The position numbers and the translations under genes were made by a program. Source: Enterococcus rivorum (GTDB lineage Bacteria > Bacillota > Bacilli > Lactobacillales > Enterococcaceae). Taken from it: a stretch of 54,861 bases of DNA. Shown in pieces: positions 9,848 to 19,707 of this stretch (position 1 is the stretch's first letter; each line of letters begins with the position of its first letter). The stretch spans positions 1 through 54,861 of the forward strand of contig NZ_MIEK01000018.1 of assembly GCF_001742285.1 (NCBI RefSeq), written 5' to 3'. The notes below the pieces were generated by a model. It had not been told where the DNA came from. It searched no databases and saw nothing but the letters and a program-made list of their open reading frames with translations.

Positions 9848-11619
9848 CCACTTTCTGGTATTTCAAACTCCTTGATTGCATTCAAAAACTGCTCTCCATA
9901 TTTATCTAACTTATTTTGTCCAACACCTTTAATTTGCAATAACTGAATGGAATTTTCTGGTAATTTTTCACACATTTCTTTTAAGGTACTATCTGAAAAA
10001 ATAAGATACGGAGGGACTCCCGCTTCTTGGGCTAAGTCCATCCTCAATGCTCTTAATAGTTCAAAAAGCGCATCATTCAACGCTGTAACTTTTTTGACTT
10101 TTCGATCTTCTTTACGAGAAACGGTTTGTTCTCCCTTTAGAACTTTAACCCCTAGAGGAGATACCGACAATAAAGGAAATTGCCCATCTGAAGGAACGAG
10201 AAATCTTTCTGCCGTTAAATAATCAATTAATTGATTGACTTCTTTTTGAGTACGATCTTTCATTAGACCGTATGTTGGCAATTTATTAAACTGCCACTGT
10301 TCAATTTTTTGATCTTTAGAGCCGGTTAACACTTTACCAACAAGCCCTTTTCCAAATTTTTCTCCCATACGTTTTACACAAGATAAGACTTTTTGAGTAT
10401 CTACGGTAATATCTACCAAATCTCGATCATCTAAACAATTAGAGCAGCGACCGCAGTTGACGCCCGTTTCGCCAAAGTAGCGTAAGATGTATTTTTGTAA
10501 ACACATTTGTGCGTTGGCATACTGAGACATTTCTCTAAGTTTCAGATACTCTTTTTGCTTATAATCAATCGTCATCTCCGATTGATCGATAAAATATTGT
10601 TGGATTTGTAAATCCTGTGGCGCATAAAGTAAAATGGCATCACTTGGTAATCCATCTCTTCCTGCACGTCCTGCCTCTTGGTAATAAGATTCTATGTTCC
10701 CTGGAATTTGCGCATGGATTACAAAACGGACATTACTTTTATTAATTCCCATTCCAAAAGCATTCGTAGCTACCATAACTTGTACTCGATCGAAAAGAAA
10801 CTGTTCTTGGTTTTCACTCCGCTTTTTTTCAGCCATTCCGCCATGATACATCCCAACAGAGATATTCTTACTTTTTAATAAATGGTAAATTCTTTCCACT
10901 TCTTTACGAGTACTGGCATAAACAATTCCTGATTGGTTTTGATTCATTTTTAAATATTCTAATAAAAATACATCTCTATTTTGATCCTTGATTGCTTGAA
11001 AAGAAAGATTTTCTCGAGCGAAGCCTGTTTGTACTCGATTATTTTCAGGGATATGCAGTTGCTTCACAATGTCTTCTGCAACGTGCGGTGTCGCTGTAGC
11101 AGTTAAAGCAATTACTGTTGGTTTTTGTTGAAACTCTTCAATAATTTCTGCTAATCTTAAATAACTTGGACGAAAATCATGACCCCATTGTGAAATACAG
11201 TGAGCCTCATCAACAGCTAACAAATCTATCGGAACATGTAATAGTAATTGCTGAAAATCAAAAGACTCTAATCTTTCTGGCGCTACGTATAGTAGTTTTA
11301 TTTCTTGGTTGACGGCTTGTTGTATTCGAAGGTTCATTTCTTGTTGCGAAATACTACTATTGATAAATGCAGCTGGTATACCCATCATATTCAAAGCATC
11401 CACTTGATCCTTCATTAACGAAATCAACGGCGAAATCACTAACGTCAAGTTTTCTAAAATCAACGCTGGTAGTTGATAACAAATAGATTTCCCGCCACCT
11501 GTAGGCATGACACCTAAAACATTCTCTTTATTCAGCACATGATTGATGATTTCTTCTTGTCCTTGACGAAACTCGTCATAACCAAATTTTTCTTTTAATA
11601 GTTGTTTCATATCAACCAT
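9838..11619 (-). CDS. recQ: ATP-dependent DNA helicase RecQ
   Basis: Superfamily 2 3'-5' DNA helicase acting in recombination and replication repair. Order of parts: helicase core with Walker A GVMPTGGGKSICYQLP (about residues 40-55), the DEAH box AVDEAHCISQWGHDFRP with the RecQ aromatic-rich loop, and the motif VI region EAGRAGRDG. A zinc-binding subdomain follows (MCLQKYILRYFGE, NCGRCSNC), then RQC winged helix and a C-terminal HRDC domain (about 515-590). The presence of HRDC and the 593-residue length fit RecQ rather than the shorter RecS. The ATG at 11619 has GGAGA seven bases upstream; an ATG at 11637 precedes that site. Confidence 0.95.
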   Translation of the reverse strand: MVDMKQLLKEKFGYDEFRQGQEEIINHVLNKENVLGVMPTGGGKSICYQLPALILENLTLVISPLISLMKDQVDALNMMGIPAAFINSSISQQEMNLRIQQAVNQEIKLLYVAPERLESFDFQQLLLHVPIDLLAVDEAHCISQWGHDFRPSYLRLAEIIEEFQQKPTVIALTATATPHVAEDIVKQLHIPENNRVQTGFARENLSFQAIKDQNRDVFLLEYLKMNQNQSGIVYASTRKEVERIYHLLKSKNISVGMYHGGMAEKKRSENQEQFLFDRVQVMVATNAFGMGINKSNVRFVIHAQIPGNIESYYQEAGRAGRDGLPSDAILLYAPQDLQIQQYFIDQSEMTIDYKQKEYLKLREMSQYANAQMCLQKYILRYFGETGVNCGRCSNCLDDRDLVDITVDTQKVLSCVKRMGEKFGKGLVGKVLTGSKDQKIEQWQFNKLPTYGLMKDRTQKEVNQLIDYLTAERFLVPSDGQFPLLSVSPLGVKVLKGEQTVSRKEDRKVKKVTALNDALFELLRALRMDLAQEAGVPPYLIFSDSTLKEMCEKLPENSIQLLQIKGVGQNKLDKYGEQFLNAIKEFEIPESGDE

Positions 11620-11637
11620 GAAATAGTCTCCATTCAT

Positions 11638-12110
11638 TTACTCTGTTTGCTATTCTAACATGCAAGTTTCTTGCGTTCAAGTCAATCTCCATCTTATATT
11701 CGTGAAACATCTACTCTCTTGTGGAACATCAATTGAACGAACGAAATAATAAATGCCTGTTTAACAAGGTTTCTAATAATAGATTACGCATTTATGTGGA
11801 TAAGCTATTGAAAGTTATCCACATAACCAATAAAATGAGGTTTTAATCCCAAAATTATCAATGAGGTTCCCCACCGATTATAGGAAGTTTGATTATTGGT
11901 TTTTACATATATAATCTCCTTTTTAAATAAGAAACTTATATTTTCTCCCAGATGCTGGCATCAAACAATACTGAACGAGAATAGACAGAACATTAATATA
12001 GAAGCTTTTTAATTGATTCCAACAAATTTAGAAAAAAAATCACGGTAAAAAACCTCCAATTAATTTTCATTAGCTCCATTGGATCTCTTTTATCTACTTC
12101 CTTTAATGCA
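11638..12110. other. Intergenic region between recQ and typA holding two DnaA boxes
   Basis: No gene is visible in 470 bases. The notable element is a perfect 12-bp inverted repeat containing two consensus DnaA boxes at 11792-11826, listed separately. A longer-range pair, AACCAATA (11825) and TATTGGTT (11894), could also form a weak stem. Confidence 0.6.
11792..11826. promoter_or_regulatory. Inverted pair of consensus DnaA boxes
   Basis: TTATGTGGATAA (11792-11803) and TTATCCACATAA (11815-11826) are exact reverse complements separated by 11 bases. Each arm contains TTATCCACA, a perfect match to the bacterial DnaA-box consensus, in opposite orientation. The site lies about 175 bases upstream of the recQ start on the side away from typA. 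DnaA binding is inferred from the sequence match only. Confidence 0.6.
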
Positions 12111-12157
12111 AAAAAAGATTGAAACAAAACTAGATCTAGTTTTGTTTCAATCTTTTT
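12111..12157. terminator. Bidirectional terminator after typA (36-base perfect palindrome)
   Basis: A perfect palindrome at 12117-12152 (arms GATTGAAACAAAACTAGA and its complement) is flanked by six As on the left and five Ts on the right, so it can work in both directions. The arm GAAACAAAACT recurs in the terminator at 53461-53501. Confidence 0.92.
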
Positions 12158-12174
12158 CAAAGTGTAGATGACAA

Positions 12175-14010
12175 TTAATCTACGTTCTTTTTCTTTTTAC
12201 TAGCTTTTTCACGTTCATTTTTATTTAGAATTTGTTTTCTTAGACGAATACTTTCTGGTGTAACTTCACAATACTCATCATCATTTAAGAATTCTAAAGA
12301 CTCTTCTAACGTCAAAATTTTTGCTTTTTTAATGACAGAAGTTTGATCTTTATTCGCTGAACGAACGTTAGTCATTTGTTTTGCTTTTGTAATATTTACT
12401 GTTAAATCATTATCACGATTGTTTTCGCCAACGATCATTCCTTCGTATACATCGGTTGTTGGCTCTACAAATACTGTTCCACGTTCTTCAACACTCATAA
12501 TACTATACATCGTAGCTTTACCTGTATCAATAGAAACAAGCGCTCCTTGATGACGGCCGCCAATTGTTCCTTTAATCATTGGTAGATATTGATCAAAAGT
12601 ATGGTGCATAATACCGTAACCACGAGTCATTGATAAGAAATCTGTTGTATACCCAATTAATCCTCGAGCAGGAGCTAAGAAAATCAAACGAATTTGTCCG
12701 TTTCCAGTATGAATCATATCTTGCATCTCACCTTTACGTAAGCTCAATGATTCAATTACGCTACCCATATACTCTTCTGGAGTGTCAATTTGAACACGTT
12801 CAAAAGGTTCACATTTAATTCCTTCAATATCACGTTCAATTACTTCTGGACGAGATACTTGCAGTTCAAAACCTTCACGACGCATATTCTCAATCAAGAT
12901 AGACAAATGTAGCTCTCCACGACCGGATACAGTCCAAGCATCTGGGGCAATTGGTTCTACACGAAGTGAAACGTCTGTTTGCAACTCTGCCATCAAACGC
13001 TCTTCGATTTTACGCGCAGTAACAAATTTACCTTCGCGCCCTGCAAATGGCGAATTATTTACTAAAAATGTCATTTGTAATGTTGGTTCATCAATGTGCA
13101 AGATTGGTAACGCTTCTTGGTGAGCAACGTCAGCAACTGTTTCTCCCACAAAGATATCTTCCATACCAGAAACAGCAATTAAATCGCCAGCTTTAGCTTC
13201 ATTGATTTCAACGCGTTGTAAACCAAAGAAACCAAAAATTTTAGTAACACGGAAGTTTTTAACACTACCATCTAATTTCATTAAGGCAACTTGATCTCCG
13301 ACTTTCATTGTTCCACGGAAAACACGACCAATACCGATACGTCCTACATAATCATTGTAGTCTAATAGTGATACTTGGAATTGCAATGGCTCATCTGAAT
13401 TATCAACTGGCGCTGGCACATGCTGAATGATTTGGTCAAAAATAAACGCCATTGTAGGCTCTTGGTCTTCTGGATTATCAGAATCACTTGAAGTTCCATT
13501 TAATGCTGACGCATAAACAACTGGGAAATCCAACTGATCATCATCTGCACCTAATTCAATAAATAATTCTAGAACTTCATCAACAACGTGTTCAGGACGA
13601 GCAGATGGTTTGTCAATTTTATTTACGACAACGATTGGTGTCACTTTTTGTTCTAATGCTTTTTTTAATACAAAACGTGTTTGAGGCATGGTTCCTTCAT
13701 AGGCATCAACAACTAAAACTACACCGTCTACCATTTTCATAATACGTTCTACTTCACCACCGAAATCCGCATGTCCTGGTGTATCTAAAATATTTATACG
13801 GGTTCCTTTGTAATCAACGGCTGTATTTTTCGCCAAGATTGTAATTCCACGTTCACTTTCAATGGCGTTTGAATCCATTGCACGCTCTTGTAATTGTGTG
13901 TGTCCTTCTAATGTATCAGACTGTTTCAATAATTCATCTACTAATGTTGTTTTTCCGTGGTCAACGTGAGCGATGATTGCTACGTTGCGGATATCTTCTC
14001 TGAATTTCAA
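12175..14010 (-). CDS. typA: Ribosome-associated translational GTPase TypA/BipA
   Basis: EF-G-like GTPase that binds the ribosome and supports 50S assembly and growth under stress. The G1 motif is [10 protein letters not shown] (about residues 14-23), the switch I region has RGITI, G3 is DTPGHADF, and G4 is NKID. Domain II, the EF-G-like domains III and V and the BipA-specific C-terminal domain follow. The length of 611 residues is normal. Translation probably starts at the TTG at 14010, eight bases after AAGGAG. It is transcribed alone, with a strong bidirectional terminator downstream. Confidence 0.97.
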   Translation of the reverse strand: MKFREDIRNVAIIAHVDHGKTTLVDELLKQSDTLEGHTQLQERAMDSNAIESERGITILAKNTAVDYKGTRINILDTPGHADFGGEVERIMKMVDGVVLVVDAYEGTMPQTRFVLKKALEQKVTPIVVVNKIDKPSARPEHVVDEVLELFIELGADDDQLDFPVVYASALNGTSSDSDNPEDQEPTMAFIFDQIIQHVPAPVDNSDEPLQFQVSLLDYNDYVGRIGIGRVFRGTMKVGDQVALMKLDGSVKNFRVTKIFGFFGLQRVEINEAKAGDLIAVSGMEDIFVGETVADVAHQEALPILHIDEPTLQMTFLVNNSPFAGREGKFVTARKIEERLMAELQTDVSLRVEPIAPDAWTVSGRGELHLSILIENMRREGFELQVSRPEVIERDIEGIKCEPFERVQIDTPEEYMGSVIESLSLRKGEMQDMIHTGNGQIRLIFLAPARGLIGYTTDFLSMTRGYGIMHHTFDQYLPMIKGTIGGRHQGALVSIDTGKATMYSIMSVEERGTVFVEPTTDVYEGMIVGENNRDNDLTVNITKAKQMTNVRSANKDQTSVIKKAKILTLEESLEFLNDDEYCEVTPESIRLRKQILNKNEREKASKKKKNVD

Positions 14011-14279
14011 TGTAATTGCTCCTTATCCTTTTGCCTTGCGTCACTTGCTCATTAAATCCGACTGTTTATTATAGCAAATTTTTTTCATGAAATATAGTCT
14101 AAAGCATGTAAAAATGATGAAAATTTTACATTTTGTCATTATTTTCATGAAAAACAGCTGATTTTCAAGTGCTTTTTTACTTAAATTATTAAATATTATA
14201 GAGGAAAAAATCCCCCTACTAGTATATGTAATAGTATCTCAACTGTTCTTTTTCATAAAAAGCTGAGTGTTAATTTTTT

Positions 14280-15062
14280 TCATGCCCCATTAACTAACAC
14301 ATAGTGTAAAATTTCTTCATAGGTTTCTGGTGAACCTGCTAAAAAATATTCTCTACCATCAAATGACAGCGGTGTTCCTTTTAAATTAGAATACTTAAAC
14401 CCAAACTCTTCAAGTAAAACAATTCCCGCAGCATAATCCCACGGACTTAAGTTAGAAAGATAGCCGTTATGATTTCCTTTCAGCATCGCAATCATCTCAA
14501 GACCTGCACAACCACTGATTCGAACACCCATGCTTTTATTTCCAAGAACTCTTGCAAAATGGGTATTTTCGCCATACATATGTGCATTTAAACCAAGTAA
14601 TCCTTCCGATAGCTTTCCGAATGCTGGTTGAGTTAGTCGCGTTTCATTTAAGTAGACCCCTAGTTTTTTGCCACCCCAGTAAAGCTCATTTTTCATTACG
14701 TCATAGATAAATCCCAATTGTCCGATACCATTCTCAAAAATCCCTAGCATGATGCAAAAATTTTCTTGTTCCATTACAAAGTTCATCGTACCATCAATTG
14801 GATCGATAATCCACACCCGACCCTCCAAAGAATCAATCGTGTTGTACCCTTTTTCTTCTCCTAATATTTTGTCTTCAGGATAATGGCTACGTATTTTATT
14901 CATTAAAAATTCTTGCGTCTCTTCATCGATGTTTGTGACTAAATCTGTCCGACCTGATTTCTCCACTACAGTCATAGTGTGATCTAAACTTTCACGAATA
15001 AACTGAGCTGCTTCTTCCAGCCACACTCGTACTTCACTTACCATTCTTTTATCTATTGCCAT
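14280..15062 (-). CDS. Inositol monophosphatase family protein
   Basis: Mg-dependent, Li-sensitive-type sugar phosphatase fold, similar to Bacillus YktC and SuhB. Metal-binding motifs are GEEKGY (about residue 69), WIIDPIDGTMNF (about 84-95) and SPWDYAAG (about 206). The length of 260 residues is typical. The true substrate is not shown by the sequence; family members use inositol phosphates, fructose-1,6-bisphosphate or NADP. Its start overlaps the preceding UPF0223 gene by 14 bases, so the two are coupled. The UPF0223, IMPase, typA order is a recurrent one in lactic acid bacteria. Confidence 0.92.
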   Translation of the reverse strand: MAIDKRMVSEVRVWLEEAAQFIRESLDHTMTVVEKSGRTDLVTNIDEETQEFLMNKIRSHYPEDKILGEEKGYNTIDSLEGRVWIIDPIDGTMNFVMEQENFCIMLGIFENGIGQLGFIYDVMKNELYWGGKKLGVYLNETRLTQPAFGKLSEGLLGLNAHMYGENTHFARVLGNKSMGVRISGCAGLEMIAMLKGNHNGYLSNLSPWDYAAGIVLLEEFGFKYSNLKGTPLSFDGREYFLAGSPETYEEILHYVLVNGA

Positions 15063-15342
15063 TTCTTTCAGCCCCTATTTTTAAGATGCCTTTTTCTTGT
15101 TTCCGTGCTTGTTGAACCGTGCGATATAATGAATAACCAGATGCCTTTTCAAATTCATTTCCTAAACGTTTTTCCTCACCAATACTTTTAACTACTTCTT
15201 TAAATAGTTTATATTTTTCTATAAAAGTAGTAATAGGAATCCCCTTCTCGTTGGCTTCCTCCACTGCTGTCCACATATTGGTTACAATCACCATTTCTTC
15301 TGTTGTCCAATCCAAATCAATTGGGTATTGATATTCTTTCAT
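15049..15342 (-). CDS. UPF0223 family protein (YktA-like)
   Basis: Small conserved protein of unknown function, 97 residues, entirely hydrophilic and helical. The family start MKEYQYPIDLDWTTEEMV and the middle part ASGYSLYRTVQQAR are recognisable. It lies directly upstream of, and overlaps, the inositol monophosphatase gene. A -10-like TATGAT lies about 30 bases upstream. Confidence 0.9.
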   Translation of the reverse strand: MKEYQYPIDLDWTTEEMVIVTNMWTAVEEANEKGIPITTFIEKYKLFKEVVKSIGEEKRLGNEFEKASGYSLYRTVQQARKQEKGILKIGAERNGNR

Positions 15343-15413
15343 TTCACTTCACCTCATGTAAACTAGTTTATCATAGCTTTTCAAAGAATCCTTCATTCTA
15401 GCTATTTTCTTTT

Positions 15414-16676
15414 TTATTTTTTTAACTTTGACCACAAAGGTAAGAAGACTATTCCCTTTTCCACCTCTATTTTTTGAGCTGAGTAAATGCCAGAATTTCC
15501 TGAACACATATAACTTATTACACAAATCATAAATAAGAAAACCGCTGCATCACTGCCAAATAGTTCTATTCCCATAATGAAACAAGCTATTGGTGTGTTT
15601 GTCGCTCCTGAAAATACTCCGATAAATCCTAAACCTGCTAAAAAAGGAACAGACACATTGAGTAGTAAAGCCAAGCTGCTACCTAAACTAGCCCCAATTT
15701 CAAACAACGGAGTGACTTCGCCACCTTGAAACCCAGCACCTAAAGACAACGCTGTAAAAACTAACTTCCCAAGAAAATCAAATAGATAGCCACTTCCGTC
15801 AAAAGCTTCTTTTAATAAAGGTAAACTCAAACCTAAATAACGGCTATTTTGCAAAATTACTGCAAGAGTAACAACAACAGCACCTCCAACAAAAGTTTTT
15901 ACTACTGGATTTTCAAAATAATTGCTATACATTTTCTTTACAAAAACAATCGAACGACTAAACACCCACCCCATAAGTCCAAAACAAATGCCAGCAATAA
16001 ATATCTTTAAAAATAACAAAACTGTCCAGTCAGGAATAACTCCCATTCCATAATGAGTATGAGTAACACCATAAGACTCTGTCACAAAATTAGCAAAAAA
16101 AGCTGCAAAAAAACTAGGAAAAATCGCTTCTCCTCTTAAACGACCTAAAGCTAAAACTTCCAACCCAAAAATAGTACCTGCTAAAGGGGTCCCAAAAACT
16201 GAACTAAAGCCAGCACTAATTCCAGTAATAATAACTATTTCGCGTTCTTCCTTTTCTAAACGAAAAATTTTTCCCACAGCACTTGCAATCGCTCCACCCA
16301 TTTGAACTGCGGTTCCTTCCCGACCAACGGAACCCCCAAATAAATGTGTAGTGATTGTACCAAACAACGTTAAAGGAATCATTTGCAAAGGAATTCTTTC
16401 TTCTGCTCCATTTGCCTGATCCAATACTAAATTATTCCCTTTTATTGCTGTATCTCCATATTTTTTGTATAAAAAAGCAAATAGCGCCCCGCTAAAAGGC
16501 AAGCCAATTAAAAGCCAAGGATTTTCTATCCGTAGCTTAGTTACAAATTCTAGACTAGTTAAGAAAAACGCTGACAAACTTCCCATGAATAAACTAATAA
16601 TTGCCGTAATTACCAACCATTTTCCCATATAGATACTCATTTTTATTGGCATAAGCCCTTCTTTTTTCATCCTCAT
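15414..16676 (-). CDS. CLC-type fluoride/proton antiporter (CLC-F subfamily)
   Basis: Membrane protein that most likely expels fluoride in exchange for protons. About ten hydrophobic helices fit the CLC fold. The gating-glutamate motif reads GGSVGREGTAVQMG (Glu at about residue 120), with GREGT in place of the chloride-type GREGP. The canonical anion-binding GSGIP near residue 80 is replaced by KGNNL; loss of that serine is characteristic of the fluoride-selective clade. The decisive context is a fluoride riboswitch directly upstream on the same strand. Family knowledge: CLC-F from Enterococcus casseliflavus is a studied member. A GGGGAG precedes the ATG at 16676; a second ATG at 16670 is possible. 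Confidence 0.9.
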   Translation of the reverse strand: MRMKKEGLMPIKMSIYMGKWLVITAIISLFMGSLSAFFLTSLEFVTKLRIENPWLLIGLPFSGALFAFLYKKYGDTAIKGNNLVLDQANGAEERIPLQMIPLTLFGTITTHLFGGSVGREGTAVQMGGAIASAVGKIFRLEKEEREIVIITGISAGFSSVFGTPLAGTIFGLEVLALGRLRGEAIFPSFFAAFFANFVTESYGVTHTHYGMGVIPDWTVLLFLKIFIAGICFGLMGWVFSRSIVFVKKMYSNYFENPVVKTFVGGAVVVTLAVILQNSRYLGLSLPLLKEAFDGSGYLFDFLGKLVFTALSLGAGFQGGEVTPLFEIGASLGSSLALLLNVSVPFLAGLGFIGVFSGATNTPIACFIMGIELFGSDAAVFLFMICVISYMCSGNSGIYSAQKIEVEKGIVFLPLWSKLKK

Positions 16677-16717
16677 GTCACTCCCCAGTTTTCTAGATAA
16701 ATAAATAGTTCCAATTC

Positions 16718-16815
16718 AAAAAGCCTATTGAAGGGACACTTATCCCCTTCAATAGGCGTCATTAATCTATTGTTATTCAATAAATAGTTATCGGCGAACA
16801 CCATCGCCCTCAGAT
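16718..16815 (-). ncRNA. Fluoride riboswitch (crcB motif) with intrinsic terminator
   Basis: The minus strand reads GGGCGATGGTGTTCGCC, then GATAAC, a variable hairpin and AATGACGCC, matching the crcB/fluoride aptamer consensus (GGCGAUGG, GUUCGCC, AUAA, UAAUGACnCC). The aptamer's 3' strand runs straight into a strong terminator at 16723-16757 (GCCTATTGAAGGGG paired with its near complement) followed by TTTTT. Fluoride binding would stabilise the aptamer and prevent terminator formation. It lies about 42 bases upstream of the CLC-F gene. Confidence 0.92.
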
Positions 16816-16830
16816 TATTTAGTTAAAAAA

Positions 16831-16859
16831 AATATAGCATTACTCTTTTAAAAGTGCAA
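16831..16859 (-). promoter_or_regulatory. Promoter of the fluoride riboswitch and CLC-F gene
   Basis: TTGCAC (16854-16859) and TATATT (16831-16836) on the minus strand are separated by exactly 17 bases. The expected transcription start falls just before the aptamer. Confidence 0.8.
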
Positions 16860-16888
16860 GAAAAACTCTTAATTTACTCGTAAAAAGA

Positions 16889-16930
16889 TAAAAAAACGCT
16901 TAGAAGGAACATTTTAGGTTCCACTAAGCG
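16889..16930 (-). terminator. Terminator after the HD-domain gene
   Basis: CGCTTAGTGGAAC and GTTCCTTCTAAGCG form a stem with one mismatch region and a short loop, followed on the minus strand by seven Ts. Confidence 0.88.
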
Positions 16931-16948
16931 TCCTATTTTTTACAATCA

Positions 16949-17503
16949 TTAAGCAGATTGCTTTCTGCCAAAAAAATGATTCCATTTTGTCCTTACTGAA
17001 GAAGTCATTGGTTCTGACGCTTCTTTAATTGCACAATATTTATCTACCATTGTTACAATATAGCTTTCTTTGTATTTCGGCGGGGCAATTGTTGCTCCCC
17101 ACATATGTTTGATAATTATATCACGTTCTAAATCTGACAGTTCAGTAATTTTTTCTGCATTTTTTGCAGCAATTCTCGGGTGCATATAGGCATGAGTACC
17201 CTCATCAAACTTAGTCGTTCTCCAATCGTAATAGAACAAATCGTGTAACAAGCCTGCACGAGCCGTAGCTTTTGCATTCCCATTCCATTTTTTAGCTAAT
17301 TTATAACTGTAATAGGAAACACTGATTGAATGATCTAAACGAGTCGAGTGAACATGTTGCGTATAGTCGCCTAAACGCTGAACTTCTTCTGTTGCCAACA
17401 AATCTTCTACATAAGACATATATTCTTGATCTTCACGCCATTTTTCAGTCATTAATTCTGGTTCCACCTTTTCTTTAGAAAAGCTAATTTTTAATCTTGA
17501 CAT
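16949..17503 (-). CDS. HD-domain phosphohydrolase-like protein
   Basis: Putative metal-dependent hydrolase of the HD superfamily; substrate unknown. Visible motifs: HSTRLDHSISVSYYSY (first His), GLLHDLFYYDW (the HD pair), HAYMHPRIAAKNA and IIIKHMWGATIAPP (further metal-ligand histidines), so the active site looks intact. The start is uncertain: the ATG at 17503 gives 184 residues but has a poor ribosome site and overlaps an extended -10 (TGCTATACT); the ATG at 17452, eleven bases after AAGGTGG, would give 167 residues and fits that promoter. It is flanked by terminators on both sides and is probably monocistronic. Confidence 0.85.
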   Translation of the reverse strand: MSRLKISFSKEKVEPELMTEKWREDQEYMSYVEDLLATEEVQRLGDYTQHVHSTRLDHSISVSYYSYKLAKKWNGNAKATARAGLLHDLFYYDWRTTKFDEGTHAYMHPRIAAKNAEKITELSDLERDIIIKHMWGATIAPPKYKESYIVTMVDKYCAIKEASEPMTSSVRTKWNHFFGRKQSA

Positions 17504-17592
17504 GAGTATAGCACTTTGATTTCGCAAATACTAGGGGTTCGATCTTGTCGTAAAGAAACTTTAATAATTGACTCTAAGAAAATTATACATGT

Positions 17593-17635
17593 AAAAAACA
17601 AGTAATGATCCCATTTAATAAAGACCATTACTTGT
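17593..17635 (-). terminator. argS terminator
   Basis: ACAAGTAATG and CATTACTTGT form a perfect 10-bp stem with an 18-base loop, followed on the minus strand by TTTTTT. Confidence 0.88.
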
Positions 17636-17678
17636 CATTTGTTCATATGAAATTGCTCTAAAGAAAATTTAGATTTAT

Positions 17679-19370
17679 TTACATTTCATTTGGAGCATGT
17701 AGACCTAACAAGCGTAAATCTTCTTTTAGAATTGTTGCCATAGCATAAACTAAAGCTAAACGATTTTCCTTTTGTGGGTCCTCAGCTAAAATTTTCACAT
17801 GAGCATAATATTTGTTAAAAGCTTGTGCTAACTGAATCGCATGCTTAGCGATAACAGATGGTTCATATTTCTCAGCTGCTTGAAGAACAACTTCTGGGAA
17901 TTTTTGTAGTAACTTAATGACTTCCCAGCTATCTTTGTCATCAAGTACATATTCAGCTTTTTCATCCATTGTGAAATCAGCTTTTCGCAAAATACTCATG
18001 GCACGAGCGTGGGTGTATTGAACGTAAGGTCCTGTTTCTCCTTCAAAACGAACAACATCTTCCAAGACAAAGTCAAAATTATTTAACCGATCATTTTTCA
18101 AATCGTGGAAAATAACAGAGCCAATCCCTACTTGCTTAGCTACTTCTTCACGGTTGGCTAAATCAGGATTTTTTTCAATAATTTGATTTTCAGCTAATTG
18201 AACCGCTTCGTTTAAGACTTCTTCTAACAGAACAATTTTTCCTTTTCGCGTTGATAATTTTTTACCACCTTGAGTAATCAGCCCAAAAGGTACATGCGTC
18301 ATATCTTGCGACCATTCAAAACCTAATTCATTGATTACCGCTTTTAATTGTTTAAAATGATTGCTTTGTTCATTTCCCACAACATAAATTGCTTTGGCAA
18401 AGTCATAGGTCCGTTTACGATAAAGGGCTGCCGCCAAATCACGAGTAATATAAAGTGTAGCTCCATCAGATTTGCGAATCAAGGCCGGGTTCAAATTGTA
18501 TTCTGTTAAATCAACAATTTCTGCTCCTTGATTTTCTTTTAATAGATGCTTTTCTTCTAGTAAAGTAACAACTTCATCCATTTTGTCATTGTAAAATGCT
18601 TCGCCATTGTAAGAATCAAAGCCCACTTCCAACATGGCATATATTTTATCGAATTCTTTTAGGGACTCTTCTCGGAACCATTTCCAAAGTTCAGTCGCTT
18701 CTTGGTCGCCTTCTTCTAATTTTTTAAACCATGCCCGAGCTTCGTCGTCCAACTCTGGTTTTTCTTCTGCTTCTTCATGGAAATGAACATACAATCTTAG
18801 TAGCTCATTAATCGGTTCCGACTGAACAGCTTCTTCTGAACCCCACTTCTTATAAGCCACAATTAGTTTGCCAAACTGGGTACCCCAATCACCTAGATGG
18901 TTGATACGAATAGGTTCATAACCGATTTTTTCTAAAATAAACGCAATTGAGTTACCAATAACTGTTGAGCGAAGATGCCCCATTGAAATTGGTTTCGCAA
19001 TATTTGGTGAAGACATATCAATAGGAACTGTTCTACCTGCGCCAAGAGTTGTATCTCCATAATGGTTCTTCTCTTGTAAAACTTGTCCAATAATCGCTTG
19101 ACTCACAACTTTTTTATCCATAAAGAAATTCAGATAAGGACCTACTACTTCAATTTTTTTAAAGTTTCTGTTTTCGATTTTGTCAGCTAGATCTGCGGCG
19201 ATTTGCTGCGGTGCTTTTCTATAAACTTTTGCTAAAGAAAAAGCTGGAAAAGCGACATCCCCATGATCTACAGATTTAGGATTTTCCAATAATTGTTCCA
19301 CTTGTTCTAACGATAAATCATCTTTTACAACGTCATAAATAGCTTTGGCTACGATTTCTTTGTTGTTCAT
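17679..19370 (-). CDS. argS: Arginyl-tRNA synthetase
   Basis: Class I aminoacyl-tRNA synthetase charging tRNA-Arg. The HIGH-type motif is [16 protein letters not shown] (about residues 121-136), and the KMSK equivalent is the degenerate [10 protein letters not shown] typical of many ArgRS. An N-terminal Add-1 domain (1-110) and a C-terminal DALR anticodon-binding domain (about 440-563, [12 protein letters not shown]) are present. The length of 563 residues is normal. The ATG at 19370 has GGAGG eight bases upstream. A T-box leader upstream indicates control by uncharged tRNA-Arg. Confidence 0.97.
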   Translation of the reverse strand: MNNKEIVAKAIYDVVKDDLSLEQVEQLLENPKSVDHGDVAFPAFSLAKVYRKAPQQIAADLADKIENRNFKKIEVVGPYLNFFMDKKVVSQAIIGQVLQEKNHYGDTTLGAGRTVPIDMSSPNIAKPISMGHLRSTVIGNSIAFILEKIGYEPIRINHLGDWGTQFGKLIVAYKKWGSEEAVQSEPINELLRLYVHFHEEAEEKPELDDEARAWFKKLEEGDQEATELWKWFREESLKEFDKIYAMLEVGFDSYNGEAFYNDKMDEVVTLLEEKHLLKENQGAEIVDLTEYNLNPALIRKSDGATLYITRDLAAALYRKRTYDFAKAIYVVGNEQSNHFKQLKAVINELGFEWSQDMTHVPFGLITQGGKKLSTRKGKIVLLEEVLNEAVQLAENQIIEKNPDLANREEVAKQVGIGSVIFHDLKNDRLNNFDFVLEDVVRFEGETGPYVQYTHARAMSILRKADFTMDEKAEYVLDDKDSWEVIKLLQKFPEVVLQAAEKYEPSVIAKHAIQLAQAFNKYYAHVKILAEDPQKENRLALVYAMATILKEDLRLLGLHAPNEM

Positions 19371-19419
19371 CTTTTCATCCTCCTGATAATAAATTACTTG
19401 AACGACTTGTCTTGACCAA

Positions 19420-19665
19420 TAAAAAAAGTCTCTAATGTCCTAAGACATCAGAGACGAGATCTTCCCGCGGTACCACTCTTTTTGCTTACTATTAGTAATA
19501 ATAAGCCTACTTTATCTGATAACGGTAGATAACCGTCTGCCTAAGCAAATTCTATAAAGCGCGTTTCCTTGTGCTATTCACTCTCGGCTTACACCCTCCC
19601 GAAATCGCTAAACTGATAGGTAACAAGTACTTTCTCTTTTTTATGAATCGTTCATTAAACTGGGT
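19420..19665 (-). ncRNA. T-box leader of argS
   Basis: The minus strand contains AGAGTGGTACCGCG at 19466-19479, one mismatch from the 14-base T-box consensus. It is followed by a terminator hairpin (19428-19455, GTCTCTGATGTC and complement) and seven Ts. Upstream, GGGTGTAAGCC matches the conserved apical region of stem I. A CGC (Arg) triplet at 19561-19563, in the context GGAAACGCGC, is a plausible specifier; I have not folded the whole leader. A TATAAT -10 lies at 19668-19673, with a weak -35. Confidence 0.9.
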
Positions 19666-19707
19666 ACATTATAACAAATTTTTTTCAATCTGCCTAGTAT
19701 TATTCCA

